From a virus: 64,000 bases of DNA. Below are positions 43,384 to 51,941 of the stretch, one piece after another (positions within the stretch are counted from its first letter, which is position 1; the number at the start of each line of letters is the position of its first letter). A model generated the notes under the pieces. The model ran no database searches, was not told where the DNA came from, and saw only the letters and a list, made by a program, of their open reading frames with translations. The DNA lies in the IMG/VR virus record IMGVR_UViG_3300031576_000024, positions 18,992 to 82,991 of that record. One strand, given 5' to 3'. Made by a program: the position numbers and the translations under genes.

Positions 43384-43620
43384 TTACCTATAGCCGCGTC
43401 CCTTAAAGACACGCATTACATCTTCGGCTTCCTCAAATGCCCCACGCTGCGCGCCTATTGTACTTTTAACCTTTGGAGTCAGCTTTGGAGTTATCTTCGG
43501 TCCCATCTTAAAAGTAGATTTTGGATTTGTATACTTAGGCAAAGGCATCAAAGTTGCCGGTAACTCATACTTATACCTATGAGGTTTCGTAGCCAATTGT
43601 TTTAATCTACCAGTAGCCAT
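43384..43620 (-). CDS. Lys-rich small protein
   Basis: 78 aa, basic and proline-rich (MPLPKYTNPKSTFKMGPKIT, LTPKVKSTIG). Part of the basic small-protein cluster between portal and scaffold. Function unknown. Confidence 0.58.
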   Translation of the reverse strand: MATGRLKQLATKPHRYKYELPATLMPLPKYTNPKSTFKMGPKITPKLTPKVKSTIGAQRGAFEEAEDVMRVFKGRGYR

Positions 43621-43628
43621 TGTTTCTC

Positions 43629-43940
43629 CTAACCATAAAGTCCGCCCAGGCCACCTTGAGACGGCTTCAAACCTTGAACGCTAGTGCCGGGCATTGAATT
43701 TTGCATCCCAATCATAGGAGATTGCAGTGCCTTGTCCTTAAGTTTTCTTTTTCTTGATGCTGGTAGGTTAACCAATCCGTCTTGATCTTGACGTAATCTT
43801 TCTTCCTGAGCCATATTAGTCAATTGTGGCTGTTGTTGATAGAAAGCCATATTCTGACTATTAGCTCGTGCGAGCGCTCCCGATAGCGGGCGCTGAAGCA
43901 TGCTATTGCCAAGGGCTTGTACGTTACTTAGGATGGGCAT
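43629..43940 (-). CDS. Gln/Arg-rich small protein
   Basis: 103 aa, low complexity: Gln-rich middle (YQQQPQLTNMAQEERLRQ), KRKLKDK, Gly-rich end. Virion-block protein of unknown role. Stop-start overlap with next gene. Confidence 0.55.
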   Translation of the reverse strand: MPILSNVQALGNSMLQRPLSGALARANSQNMAFYQQQPQLTNMAQEERLRQDQDGLVNLPASRKRKLKDKALQSPMIGMQNSMPGTSVQGLKPSQGGLGGLYG

Positions 43941-44170
43941 TATTTCTTCTTTCGAGCCTCAAAGACTTTCTTTTGCATATCGCGTGCGCGTCGTTCAGCT
44001 TTTACATATGAACTTTCTTCTAGGAACTCACCCCAAGGCTGTCCTTCTCTAGTTTCCCTCTTCCACGTTCCTGCTGTCTTAACTTTACCGCCATCGAATA
44101 CAGATACATATTTAGTACCAGATGCAGCAGCTTTCGTAGCCTTTTCTTTGAGATAACCTATAGTTGCCAT
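43940..44170 (-). CDS. Lys-rich small protein
   Basis: 76 aa; helical basic C-terminus (AERRARDMQKKVFEARKKK). Its ATG overlaps the stop of a 29-aa gene (TAATG). Confidence 0.58.
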   Translation of the reverse strand: MATIGYLKEKATKAAASGTKYVSVFDGGKVKTAGTWKRETREGQPWGEFLEESSYVKAERRARDMQKKVFEARKKK

Positions 44171-44259
44171 TATTCAAACTTCTCCGGTCTGGTCTTGATT
44201 CCAGGCTTATGACTTCTCATCTGTCTAACATCACGTTGTATGCTCTTTAACACAGGCAT
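44170..44259 (-). CDS. 29-aa protein related to a neighbour's C-terminus
   Basis: Read by hand: starts MPVLKSIQRDVRQMRSHKPG and ends PEKFE. The segment QRDVRQMRSHKPG aligns with QRDVRQLRSSPG at the end of the 117-aa gene 44777-45130, one gene upstream; both end in K-x-R-x-E-x-F. Probably a duplicated short module that is its own gene. Confidence 0.7.
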   Translation of the reverse strand: MPVLKSIQRDVRQMRSHKPGIKTRPEKFE

Positions 44260-44261
44260 CC

Positions 44262-44777
44262 CTAATCCATCTTCAATACTTTGGTTTTACGACGTTGTTT
44301 CATAGCATCTTTAATCATACGTGTACCTAGTTTAGCATCTTGTTCTTGCTTCTTTAAACTATGAAGTTTAAGAACACCGTAACCTAATTCTGCTGCTGTT
44401 CCAATTAAACCTGCTCCGACGGGGAAACGATGGCGGCCTACCATACCAGTGCCAGCATTTTTTGTCATGTTAACTAGTCCGCGTGTTACTGCCTTATTTC
44501 TTAGATACTTACCTGCATTAGCTCGCCCGATAGGATTTCTAGTAGTAAGTCTAGTAATGTCTGACTTTAGTTTCTTAGGAGTATCGTAGGCTCTCATATC
44601 GGGATTGGCGTCATACGTTACATCTGCAAGACGCCTTCTCTCAAGAGTCGAGAAACTTCTAGGGCCACTACGTTCGATAACTCTAGGGCCACTACGTCCG
44701 ATAACTCTAGTTATAGTGTCACCTGTGCGCCGAGTGCCGCTCGTAGGGCGTGTATTTGTTCTGCGTTCTTCAGACAT
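44262..44777 (-). CDS. basic protein with C-terminal hydrophobic/AKLGT module, paralogue 1
   Basis: 171 aa. Repeat IGRSGPRVIERSGPR at about 26-40 comes from a 24-bp direct repeat. Basic N-terminal half, hydrophobic GAGLIGTAAELGYGVLKLHS, then EQDAKLGTRMIKDAMKQRR. The last part matches EREAKLGTKMLKSGMKYAK of the 191-aa gene at 46454. Function unknown. Confidence 0.6.
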   Translation of the reverse strand: MSEERRTNTRPTSGTRRTGDTITRVIGRSGPRVIERSGPRSFSTLERRRLADVTYDANPDMRAYDTPKKLKSDITRLTTRNPIGRANAGKYLRNKAVTRGLVNMTKNAGTGMVGRHRFPVGAGLIGTAAELGYGVLKLHSLKKQEQDAKLGTRMIKDAMKQRRKTKVLKMD

Positions 44778-45130
44778 TACTTGAATTCCTCTGCACGTTG
44801 TTTCTTACCAGGACTTGATCTTAATTGTCTAACATCACGTTGACCCATAGCAGGTACTCCAGGGTATTCTCCTGACTCGCCACGTCTCATTAGCTTCTGA
44901 ACTTCGTATACAGTACGTCCGTATTGGGCTTCTGCTTTTCTGCGAAGACGACCAACAAACTCATTCTTAGTATCCATGTGCTGTAGAATGCCAAAGGTTG
45001 CCCCAGACGACCTTATGTCCTTGCGAACACGATTGTCAATCTTCTCAATGGCAAGCTCCTGCCCTGCTAAGCTACCCTTAGTCGGGTGTTGCTCATCAAG
45101 AGCAGGAATGTCCTTAAATGATTTCTTCAC
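44777..45130 (-). CDS. small basic protein with QRDVRQLRS tail
   Basis: 117 aa, helical; C-terminal QRDVRQLRSSPGKKQRAEEF repeats the core of the 29-aa gene downstream. Function unknown. Confidence 0.6.
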   Translation of the reverse strand: MKKSFKDIPALDEQHPTKGSLAGQELAIEKIDNRVRKDIRSSGATFGILQHMDTKNEFVGRLRRKAEAQYGRTVYEVQKLMRRGESGEYPGVPAMGQRDVRQLRSSPGKKQRAEEFK

Positions 45131-45396
45131 TACATTGTTCCTATCGGAGCTGCTTTATCTTCTAAATCCTTCTCAACAGGAAAAGCATGTTTCATGTGCT
45201 TAGTCAGAAGCTTAGTTTTCTCATCCATCATAGATTCCATCATCTCATGACTGTCAGGGTGATCTTTCTTAAACCGACCCTTTCCCTTCATTCGATCGTA
45301 GTCCTCAGCGTGGTAGCGCATACTAGAAATACGTGAACCAAGTTCATTAGACTTCTTGTCTGCGCCTTCTTTCTTACAGTCATCACAATAATGCAT
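45130..45396 (-). CDS. small Cys/His protein
   Basis: 88 aa. Starts MHYCDDCKKEGADKK, a possible zinc site, then a helical segment rich in Met, His, Lys. Abuts both neighbours with overlaps. Confidence 0.58.
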   Translation of the reverse strand: MHYCDDCKKEGADKKSNELGSRISSMRYHAEDYDRMKGKGRFKKDHPDSHEMMESMMDEKTKLLTKHMKHAFPVEKDLEDKAAPIGTM

Positions 45397-45791
45397 TAGA
45401 GTTTCCCTAAACCGAAAGGTTCATATTTTGAGTTGTAACCAGCATGTGTCAGCCGCTCAGACATTCTGGGACCGGCATATGAGTTGTATGAATGAACAAT
45501 GAATAGGCAACCCTCAAACGTTGCTGATTCAATATTTTCTAGATACCTGACTACTTCCATGCCTGAATTCTCATTCCCACTGTGCATAGGGATCTCTTCA
45601 GATTCACCACCTAAGTCATGGTCAAGATATACTTTCTTCAATCTCCCGGCGTAGTCCTTGAGTACACTGATGCACTCTGCGGCTGTTTTACACCAAATCG
45701 TATGATTCGCGTCTTCCGGTATCATGCGCTGGTAGGCCAGTGCCGCCCGTTCCGGTGAATCATCTAAAAATAGGATTGCGTCTCTCCCCAT
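45396..45791 (-). CDS. cyclic-phosphate-type receiver (cREC-like) domain protein
   Basis: 131 aa. ILFLDDSPERAALAYQR and VYLDHDLGGESEEIP fit a receiver-like fold with the acidic pair FLDD and the LDHDLGG motif seen in the cREC family tied to RNA 2',3'-cyclic phosphate processing. Odd among late virion genes; RNA-end role is inferred from family only. Confidence 0.7.
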   Translation of the reverse strand: MGRDAILFLDDSPERAALAYQRMIPEDANHTIWCKTAAECISVLKDYAGRLKKVYLDHDLGGESEEIPMHSGNENSGMEVVRYLENIESATFEGCLFIVHSYNSYAGPRMSERLTHAGYNSKYEPFGLGKL

Positions 45792-45804
45792 CTTACTTTC
45801 CCTA

Positions 45805-46197
45805 TTACCAGCCTCGTCTTTTAAGTTGAGAGTTTAATCTCTCTTGAACATACATTCTTTGTGCAGTTGTAACTCTACCTGCACTAGGATCTCCTGAAGC
45901 TATACGTGCTGCTATAGTTTCTTTAACATCTCGTTTTAAAGAACTATACCTTTTAAATGCATTCTTTTGTTCTTTAGTTAATGCAAATATAGGATGACTC
46001 ATAGCTTTTCTCATAAGAAGTCTAGAACGTTCATTTTTAACTACTGCATTCTTTTGCAGCAAGGTTAAACCAGAAAAAGGATTTAAAATGACCTTATCAT
46101 CAGAAGTAGCCATGCCGGCGACCTTAGGATTTTTCCTAAAATACTTTGACTCAGATTTATACGGCTGACGTGTACTTCCAATGGTATCATCGGCCAT
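45805..46197 (-). CDS. basic hypothetical protein
   Basis: 130 aa, Lys/Arg-rich helical (KEQKNAFKRYSSLKRDVKET, RMYVQERLNSQLKRRGW). AT-rich. Overlaps the DUF6496-like gene by 11 bases. No family recognised. Confidence 0.58.
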   Translation of the reverse strand: MADDTIGSTRQPYKSESKYFRKNPKVAGMATSDDKVILNPFSGLTLLQKNAVVKNERSRLLMRKAMSHPIFALTKEQKNAFKRYSSLKRDVKETIAARIASGDPSAGRVTTAQRMYVQERLNSQLKRRGW

Positions 46198-46336
46198 GTC
46201 TACGGGCCTCGCTAAGTGAAATCGCGATGGCCTGCTTGCGATTTGTTACAATAGGTCCACTCTTAGAACCACTGTGCAACTTCCCTGCCTTCCATTCATG
46301 CATCACTTTTTCTGCCTTACTGCGTAACTTACTCAC
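46187..46336 (-). CDS. DUF6496-like 49-aa protein
   Basis: Read by hand from GTG 46336. KVMHEWKAGKLHSGSKSGP, then VTNRKQAIAISLSEARR: the near-invariant pattern I recall for DUF6496 (VMHEF..GKL.SGSK.G, RKQAIAI.LSEA). Function of the family is unknown. Its start overlaps the end of an endonuclease remnant (46329-46331 stop). Confidence 0.82.
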   Translation of the reverse strand: MSKLRSKAEKVMHEWKAGKLHSGSKSGPIVTNRKQAIAISLSEARRHGR

Positions 46337-46454
46337 GAATCTTCTCCAAATATTCAATAGCTCGTTCTAAAAGTTTTACTGAATCTTTAAATCGTCCCAA
46401 TCCATTATTACAACTACCACACAATGGGCCACGAACTTTACCTGTTTCAGCCAC
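46329..46454 (-). pseudogene. 3' remnant of an endonuclease VII-like HNH gene
   Basis: Frame reads VAETGKVRGPLCGSCNNGLG, then FKDSVKLLERAIEYLEKIRE and stop. It matches the C-terminal third of the endonuclease VII copies at 25282 and 6431 (ETGKVRGLLC..CN..., A.EYL). The N-terminal zinc fingers and the DH-motif region are absent; the remnant starts inside the stop of the 191-aa gene. Confidence 0.85.
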
Positions 46455-47029
46455 TAGTTCACCTTAATATTACCAGGGAAGCCTTCACGTCCAGGCTCGC
46501 TTAATGCTTTCTTCAGCTTAGCATATTTCATACCACTCTTAAGCATCTTTGTACCAAGTTTAGCTTCTCGTTCTTCATGCTTAGCTTTAGCAATAGAAAT
46601 AACACCATGTCCTAACATACCGGCAGTTGAAACTAAAATATTAGGAACTGCCTCTATATTAGAAAGTAGCTTACCGCCAACTTTAGCAGCAGTACCTATA
46701 GTTCCCATAGCTCCCTTAGTAGCTTTCTTAGCTAGATAGGATTCAGCAGACGCCGTACTACGCTGTAGTAAGCCGATGCGTGTTCCCTGAGCACCGCCTT
46801 GTCCATACGTTCTAACTCTGGGCAATTCTTGTGTAATAGGAACTTTAGGTATTTTAGACTTCTCATGATACTCTATAGCTTTGACTGCTCTATCATGAGG
46901 ATTAAGAGAAAGCTTCTTTGTGCGCCTATTAGAACCACGCATGGTTCCACTAATTCTGCGCTCAGAAGTGCCTGTACGCTTCTCACTAAATATATGTTCT
47001 AAAGTTTTCTTTGTAAGATCATCTGACAT
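46454..47029 (-). CDS. basic protein with C-terminal AKLGT module, paralogue 2
   Basis: 191 aa. Basic N-terminus, Gly/Ala-rich hydrophobic segment (KGAMGTIGTAAKVGGKLLSN), then HEEREAKLGTKMLKSGMK, related to the 171-aa gene at 44262. Probably a virion or membrane-associated protein. Confidence 0.6.
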   Translation of the reverse strand: MSDDLTKKTLEHIFSEKRTGTSERRISGTMRGSNRRTKKLSLNPHDRAVKAIEYHEKSKIPKVPITQELPRVRTYGQGGAQGTRIGLLQRSTASAESYLAKKATKGAMGTIGTAAKVGGKLLSNIEAVPNILVSTAGMLGHGVISIAKAKHEEREAKLGTKMLKSGMKYAKLKKALSEPGREGFPGNIKVN

Positions 47030-47030
47030 A

Positions 47031-47540
47031 CTATAATTTCCATACCATTAATTCTGTGTAAATTTCATTTATACCTGTTATACCAGCAGCATTGCCTGCT
47101 GAATCCGCAGCAACGTTATCTGGAAAATGCTGTAATTCTATAGCACCTTCTGCACCAAATACTATAATACCACTAACAGGTAGTAAAATCGTCACATTAG
47201 CTACGCCATACATAGGCGGCCCTGTCAATAAGACAGGGTTGTTAGGACCAACTCCCAATGTCACATCTACTATTCTAGCCTTTGCAAAACTAGTTTGTCC
47301 ATAATGTGAAGTCCAACCGTCTACATAATATCTACCTGCTGGTAGAATAAGCTGACTAGTGAACACTCGTGAGGCACCAACAATAGTGTTACTTATAGTT
47401 GTATTTAAAGTTCTAGAATTCCAAGCATCAGCAGTTAGTGTATTATCCGTAGAATCAACACCGGACGCTTGTTGCTCTACAAAGTGTCCTATTTTTATTG
47501 CTATAGAACCTTTAACATCTAAATTGCCGCGGATTTTCAT
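47031..47540 (-). CDS. tail/appendage protein with C1q-like jelly-roll domain
   Basis: 169 aa. MKIRGNLDVKGSIAIKIGHF start, like the start of the 201-aa fibre protein at 52724 (MKHIGHLDIAGNLKLRG). Then a ten-strand-like beta domain (TLNTTISNTIVG, LILPAGRYYVDGW, ASRVFTS) as in C1q/TNF-type receptor-binding heads. Likely host-recognition. Confidence 0.65.
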   Translation of the reverse strand: MKIRGNLDVKGSIAIKIGHFVEQQASGVDSTDNTLTADAWNSRTLNTTISNTIVGASRVFTSQLILPAGRYYVDGWTSHYGQTSFAKARIVDVTLGVGPNNPVLLTGPPMYGVANVTILLPVSGIIVFGAEGAIELQHFPDNVAADSAGNAAGITGINEIYTELMVWKL

Positions 47541-47728
47541 TACATTCCCTTAATACGGACTCTGGCTTTACCAACCAGTACAGTCTTTTTACGGGCCTGA
47601 GGCTCTTGGTGCTTAATAGCCTCATTATTTGCAGGAGAAGCTTCAATCTCACCAGCGTTAGGAGCATAAAATCCCATTCTGGCGAAGTGGTTATTCATGG
47701 CTTTTCTCTTAAGAAGATTGTCAGCCAT
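47540..47728 (-). CDS. small hypothetical protein
   Basis: 62 aa, mixed charge, MADNLLKRKAMNNHFARMGF start; between the C1q-like gene and an HNH gene with overlaps. Unknown. Confidence 0.5.
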   Translation of the reverse strand: MADNLLKRKAMNNHFARMGFYAPNAGEIEASPANNEAIKHQEPQARKKTVLVGKARVRIKGM

Positions 47729-48141
47729 TACTGGAAACTTCTAGTCAGGATAGCAAATTTTTCAGCTTCTTCTTTGGTATTAAATCTACGTAATACGACC
47801 CACTTATCGTCTTGTTTATTGAAATGTACATGATCTACTTCACTTTGAATATCTGAAGATACAGAACGATTTTTCATATTCTGTGATCTAGTTGCCCATC
47901 GACAGTTATCAGGTGAATAATCGCCGTCATTATCAATACGGTCTAGTTGTAGCCCACGTTGCCATGTAGAAAACATGTCTTCTATGAAGTTATTAATATC
48001 ATGCCAGCGGTCACAAACTTTAACACCTTTTGAAGTATAATATTTATCTTTGCTACATCTATAATGCATAGCATAATAATGTTTTGCAATTGGATGTGTA
48101 GACAACCCATGTTTTGTGGCATTAATATTATGATAATCCAT
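47728..48141 (-). CDS. YGGRG-type HNH homing endonuclease-like, copy E
   Basis: 137 aa. GVKVCDRWHDINNFIEDMF (the YGGRG turn is changed to YYTSKG), LDRIDNDGDYSPDNCRW, QNMKNR, C-terminal KWVVLRRFNTKEEAEKFA. AT-rich. Stop overlaps the 62-aa gene start; start overlaps the portal stop. Confidence 0.82.
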   Translation of the reverse strand: MDYHNINATKHGLSTHPIAKHYYAMHYRCSKDKYYTSKGVKVCDRWHDINNFIEDMFSTWQRGLQLDRIDNDGDYSPDNCRWATRSQNMKNRSVSSDIQSEVDHVHFNKQDDKWVVLRRFNTKEEAEKFAILTRSFQ

Positions 48142-50357
48142 TATTTACCTGCCGGTGATGGACGTGCTTGTTTAGTTTTAATTTCCATTTGTAGCATCTT
48201 TTCTTGCATCGCAAGAGCTTGACTTTCGCGTGCCTTTATTTGGTCAGCATATAACTTGATGAGTTGAAGTAACAACAGTTGTTGTTTCTGATCTAAATCC
48301 CAAAATGATTCAGATTGTTTCTCTTGCACTAGCATGGTATGAAAAATATAAGGATCGTCTTCGATGAAAGGTATAATCAGCTCAAACTTACTTTGCTTCA
48401 ATAGACTTACCATCTTCTTAACACGATCAATTTGCGGCCCCTGAGGAGTCAGCGCCTTAGCAAACCCTAGCTCTTCTACGATGGCTTGTCTTAGACCAAC
48501 ATCGGGAATTTGCATTAAAGCAGGAGCGTACTGTAGGAATTCAAGTACCTTGGCTTCTCTAGCTTCCTTGCTTACAAGGGCTAGAGAAACCGTATCAACA
48601 CGTACTTGTACGTTATCGCTAAGGTCTGTACCACTAAAGGTCTGAACCGTCATTCGACTTGTCTTCTCACGCGCGAGCACGCTCAGGCGCTCGGCATAGC
48701 GAGCATCGTTACGAACGTGTTTGATAGTTTCCATTAGAAGCGCTGAACCTTCATCTTGCAGTGATTCATCCCATGCTTGTAGAATAGGAGAACGACTCAT
48801 AAGGGCTTGCTTACGAAGTACGTCCAACATCATTGCGCTGTTGACGCCGACCGGCCGTTCACCATGAAGGATAGATTCTGTGCCTGCCATGCTCTCCATT
48901 TCAGCAATTTGCAGGGCACGTTCATCCATCGCTGCCGATGGGAACGGCGGAGGGTAAACCGGCTCGGGCTTAGCGTTGGCAGTACGGCGAGGATCGTATT
49001 GCCAAACGCCACCAGGTCTACCCGTCCACTGATCTTCAACGGGCGCTGTACCCTTCGGAACAATCCATGTTGCGATAGGTACTGTGCGCCGCCACATAAT
49101 CAGGGCGGTGTCAATAGCGTTAACTCTCTTTAGCTTCGGAAGAAGCTTAGATACTAGGGATCTACCAAAGATTGATCCAGGCTGACCTTCCCAGCGGAAT
49201 CTTGTATAGGGATGCCAGCGCTTAGGCCATCTGGGGTCAAATGCTCTAGCTCCGATTTCCTTAGGGCTGTCATAGATAACAGAGTCCCCAACAGAAATGA
49301 TAGTACGACCCTTAGGCCACTTTGCATTAGGCTTACGATCAAATACACGAACGATGGCGTAGCCATCCCATTGATCGGGAGAGCCTATGTAAATGTTCGG
49401 ACCAGGGCCTTCAACTAGCTCTGAGATACGTTCCCACCACCATAAAGGTAGGGAGTATGGATTCTCAGACTTAATGTCTTCAAGGTTATCTAAGTGCCAT
49501 CCTTTTGTCTTTGTCATCCCTGCCTTGTTACGCGGAGGTGTTAGGTACTTGTCCTTGATTGTGTCAATGTGAGCATATGTCTCACGCATAACCCAGCCCA
49601 TGCCAAATTCCTGATCGTGCCACCAGTGAGTGCTAGGCATGTGCATTTCAAACGGAGATATAATATTAGCTACTACATCACCGTAGTCAATACGGTCCTT
49701 AAGCTTCGGCCTACCTTGCTCATCAGTTATTGTAATTTGACGTTCGATGCGCTTAGGCTTAACGAACCCGCCTTGTATTTCACCTGCTATAGCACCTTCA
49801 GTCTTAGTTTCAGGCACTAACAGGTAACGAGGTTTGGTAGGATCATAAGCTACTTCCATCCAGCATGTGCCGCAGTACAGAAGAAGTCTTGCAATTTCCC
49901 GATGCTTCTCAGGCATCTCCAACATTTCCCACAGGAATTCTAGAGTCAACTCTGAGAGGTTGGCAGCCTGTATGTCTTCGTCCCTATCACTCTTAGGCGT
50001 CACACGCGGGCGTGGGCGGTTCTCAGTAAGTAGGGCTATGTTCGTTTCGATGTACCTGCCCAGCAAATCGTTCGTCGGCTTAGGAATGTTCCTAGCCGTG
50101 TCCTGTACTACAGATAGATCACCTGAGTTACTTTGAGCAATCCTGGAAATAAGTAGATCGTCGTGGTATTGCCTGCCTTGACCGAAAAAAATGTTCTCTA
50201 TGTATTTTACTGACCGCATCCAATGGAGACTTTGCCGTTGCCGGCTAATGCTGTCACTGTAAGTCTTTAGCGCTGACCCGAGTTCGGTAGCGCCATTAGG
50301 AACATCGTCGATCGCGTGCATCTGGCCCCTGAGCCAACTATTACGGTAATCAACCAT
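48141..50357 (-). CDS. portal protein
   Basis: 738 aa. Typical portal features: NIPKPTNDLLGRYIETNIAL, RPRVTPKSDRDEDIQAANL, LLYCGTCWMEVAYDPTK near the N-terminal third, GQPGSIFGRSLVSKLLPKLK in the middle and a C-terminal Gln-rich helix. Forms the dodecameric vertex through which DNA is packaged and ejected. Immediately flanked on both sides by homing endonucleases. Confidence 0.85.
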   Translation of the reverse strand: MVDYRNSWLRGQMHAIDDVPNGATELGSALKTYSDSISRQRQSLHWMRSVKYIENIFFGQGRQYHDDLLISRIAQSNSGDLSVVQDTARNIPKPTNDLLGRYIETNIALLTENRPRPRVTPKSDRDEDIQAANLSELTLEFLWEMLEMPEKHREIARLLLYCGTCWMEVAYDPTKPRYLLVPETKTEGAIAGEIQGGFVKPKRIERQITITDEQGRPKLKDRIDYGDVVANIISPFEMHMPSTHWWHDQEFGMGWVMRETYAHIDTIKDKYLTPPRNKAGMTKTKGWHLDNLEDIKSENPYSLPLWWWERISELVEGPGPNIYIGSPDQWDGYAIVRVFDRKPNAKWPKGRTIISVGDSVIYDSPKEIGARAFDPRWPKRWHPYTRFRWEGQPGSIFGRSLVSKLLPKLKRVNAIDTALIMWRRTVPIATWIVPKGTAPVEDQWTGRPGGVWQYDPRRTANAKPEPVYPPPFPSAAMDERALQIAEMESMAGTESILHGERPVGVNSAMMLDVLRKQALMSRSPILQAWDESLQDEGSALLMETIKHVRNDARYAERLSVLAREKTSRMTVQTFSGTDLSDNVQVRVDTVSLALVSKEAREAKVLEFLQYAPALMQIPDVGLRQAIVEELGFAKALTPQGPQIDRVKKMVSLLKQSKFELIIPFIEDDPYIFHTMLVQEKQSESFWDLDQKQQLLLLQLIKLYADQIKARESQALAMQEKMLQMEIKTKQARPSPAGK

Positions 50358-50776
50358 TAAATATCTCTAGTTAGAATCGCAAACTTTTCAGCCGCTTCTT
50401 TGGTCTTGAAGCTTCTCAAAACTTGCCACTTATCATATCGCTTCTCATAGTATACATGATCTACGTCACTTTGAACTTTAGAACTATTGCGTCTATTTTT
50501 ACTGTTCTTTGATTGAGTAGACCATTGACAATTAGAAAGTTCATAATCTTTGTCATTGTCTATTCTATCTAGACATAATCCTTCTTTATATGTACTATAC
50601 ATATCTTCCATGAAATTCTTAAACGTCAACCAGTGGTCACATACCTTAATACCGCGCGCTCCATAGTCTTTATAAAACATGTGCTTAGAGTTTGTACATC
50701 GCTGTATCATATTACTCCATACAGCATAAAACTTTGTCTTATACATACCATGCTTATACATTCCAATTTTTCGCAT
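50357..50776 (-). CDS. YGGRG-type HNH homing endonuclease-like, copy F
   Basis: 139 aa. YKDYGARGIKVCDHW, LDRIDNDKDYELSNCQW, SKNSKNRR, C-terminal KWQVLRSFKTKEAAEKFA. Closely related in its tail to copy E (AILTR end). Sits directly upstream of portal with a TAATG junction. Confidence 0.82.
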   Translation of the reverse strand: MRKIGMYKHGMYKTKFYAVWSNMIQRCTNSKHMFYKDYGARGIKVCDHWLTFKNFMEDMYSTYKEGLCLDRIDNDKDYELSNCQWSTQSKNSKNRRNSSKVQSDVDHVYYEKRYDKWQVLRSFKTKEAAEKFAILTRDI

Positions 50777-50778
50777 AA

Positions 50779-51138
50779 TTAACTCTCCCCATTGTCATGC
50801 GTTGATTTACTAGACATGAATTCATCAGCAGTAACGCCAGTGAGCATTCCAATCATATCGTCTGCGTCCACAAAGGTTGGAGCTTCCATCCTGTAAAGCA
50901 GCTCTGCATTTATGTTGGCTTGCTTCTTATGTCGCTTTACTTCTTCAGGGTCAACAGTAGAATCAGATTGATCTGCTCTACGGTCATTGTACGCAATTGG
51001 AGCTGTTGTAGCGGTTAGAGCGTCTTGAAGTCTATCTACTTGTGCAATAAGTCTTTCTATTTCTTTATCTTTACTGTTCAGTATAAGTTCCAAACTTTCT
51101 ATTTTCATTTCTAATTTTAGAAGTTTTATGTTACTCAT
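50779..51138 (-). CDS. coiled-coil protein
   Basis: 119 aa. N-terminal heptads ([20 protein letters not shown]) then acidic linker. Between two HNH genes; overlaps copy G. Perhaps a small structural or chaperone protein; not recognised. Confidence 0.55.
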   Translation of the reverse strand: MSNIKLLKLEMKIESLELILNSKDKEIERLIAQVDRLQDALTATTAPIAYNDRRADQSDSTVDPEEVKRHKKQANINAELLYRMEAPTFVDADDMIGMLTGVTADEFMSSKSTHDNGES

Positions 51139-51562
51139 AATTAGTCTCTATAAATCTAGCTAGTCTTTCAGCTTCCTCTTGTGTTTTAAAGTAAAAAGCT
51201 GCTGTCCATCTTTTATTTCTACTATGATAATGAACATTGTCTATAGAACTTTGTTTAATCGTTCTACACCGCCTATTCTTCATTTGTTCAGAACGTGTAG
51301 CCCATTTACAATTTTCAGGCGAATAATTACCATTATTATCTATACGGTCTAATGTTAAACCAGGCTTCCATCCAGGTAATATATCATTGAAAAAATTAGA
51401 ACTATTCAACCAGCGTTCACAGATTTTAATGCCTCTGCCGCCGTAATAATTATAATAAGTATTTTTAGGATTTAAACATCTGGCTTTGATGTTTAACCAT
51501 GTCTGATAAAGCGGATGTCTGTTATTCTTCCTAGCAAACCCATGTTTAATTTCATTCCTCAT
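51131..51562 (-). CDS. YGGRG-type HNH homing endonuclease-like, copy G
   Basis: 143 aa from ATG 51562 (MRNEIKHGF, as in sister copies); a TTG at 51592 would read through the GGAGG ribosome site. [42 protein letters not shown]-terminal [18 protein letters not shown]. Overlaps the 114-aa gene stop by 11 bases. Confidence 0.82.
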   Translation of the reverse strand: MRNEIKHGFARKNNRHPLYQTWLNIKARCLNPKNTYYNYYGGRGIKICERWLNSSNFFNDILPGWKPGLTLDRIDNNGNYSPENCKWATRSEQMKNRRCRTIKQSSIDNVHYHSRNKRWTAAFYFKTQEEAERLARFIETNYE

Positions 51563-51896
51563 CGGTAAAACTGAACCTCCCTTTTTCTTCAAACCCCGTT
51601 ATCACTCCCTCATCAATTCTAACGTTAGGAATGCCCCTTTGAGCCGCTTCTACCATCTTACGCTCATTATCTGTAAGTTGACCATTTTCTGATCTTGATA
51701 CAGCTTGCCCGGCTTCCTTAGCTAATTGCTTGTTAGAATCCCTAAGAGCAGCCGCCAATCCCTTTGTCATGTTCTTTTCCAAGGCATCTGCACGCACTTT
51801 CGCCCGTTCTAACTTTTGAGACTCCCTTTTTATTAGGGCCTCATTAGCTGAATGATAGTCGTCGTTATATTTCTCATTATTCATATACTCTCCCAT
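51552..51896 (-). CDS. helical acidic/basic protein
   Basis: 114 aa, fully helical, Glu/Lys/Ala-rich ([20 protein letters not shown]). First gene behind the 11-bp tandem promoter-like array. Resembles small scaffold- or assembly-type proteins; not recognised. Confidence 0.55.
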   Translation of the reverse strand: MGEYMNNEKYNDDYHSANEALIKRESQKLERAKVRADALEKNMTKGLAAALRDSNKQLAKEAGQAVSRSENGQLTDNERKMVEAAQRGIPNVRIDEGVITGFEEKGRFSFTDEE

Positions 51897-51897
51897 T

Positions 51898-51941
51898 TAA
51901 TTATACCTTAATTATACTTTAATTATACATTATTTATACTT
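51898..51941 (-). promoter_or_regulatory. four tandem 11-bp TATAAT-like repeats
   Basis: Plus-strand units TAATTATACCT, TAATTATACTT, TAATTATACAT, TATTTATACTT begin at 51898, 51909, 51920 and 51931. On the minus strand each gives GTATAATTA (the last GTATAAATA). The first is the full GGTATAATTA motif. It precedes the 114-aa gene. Confidence 0.8.

Noticed and set aside
51898-51941. CRISPR array
   Set aside because: Units are 11 bp with no spacers and no cas genes anywhere in the window.
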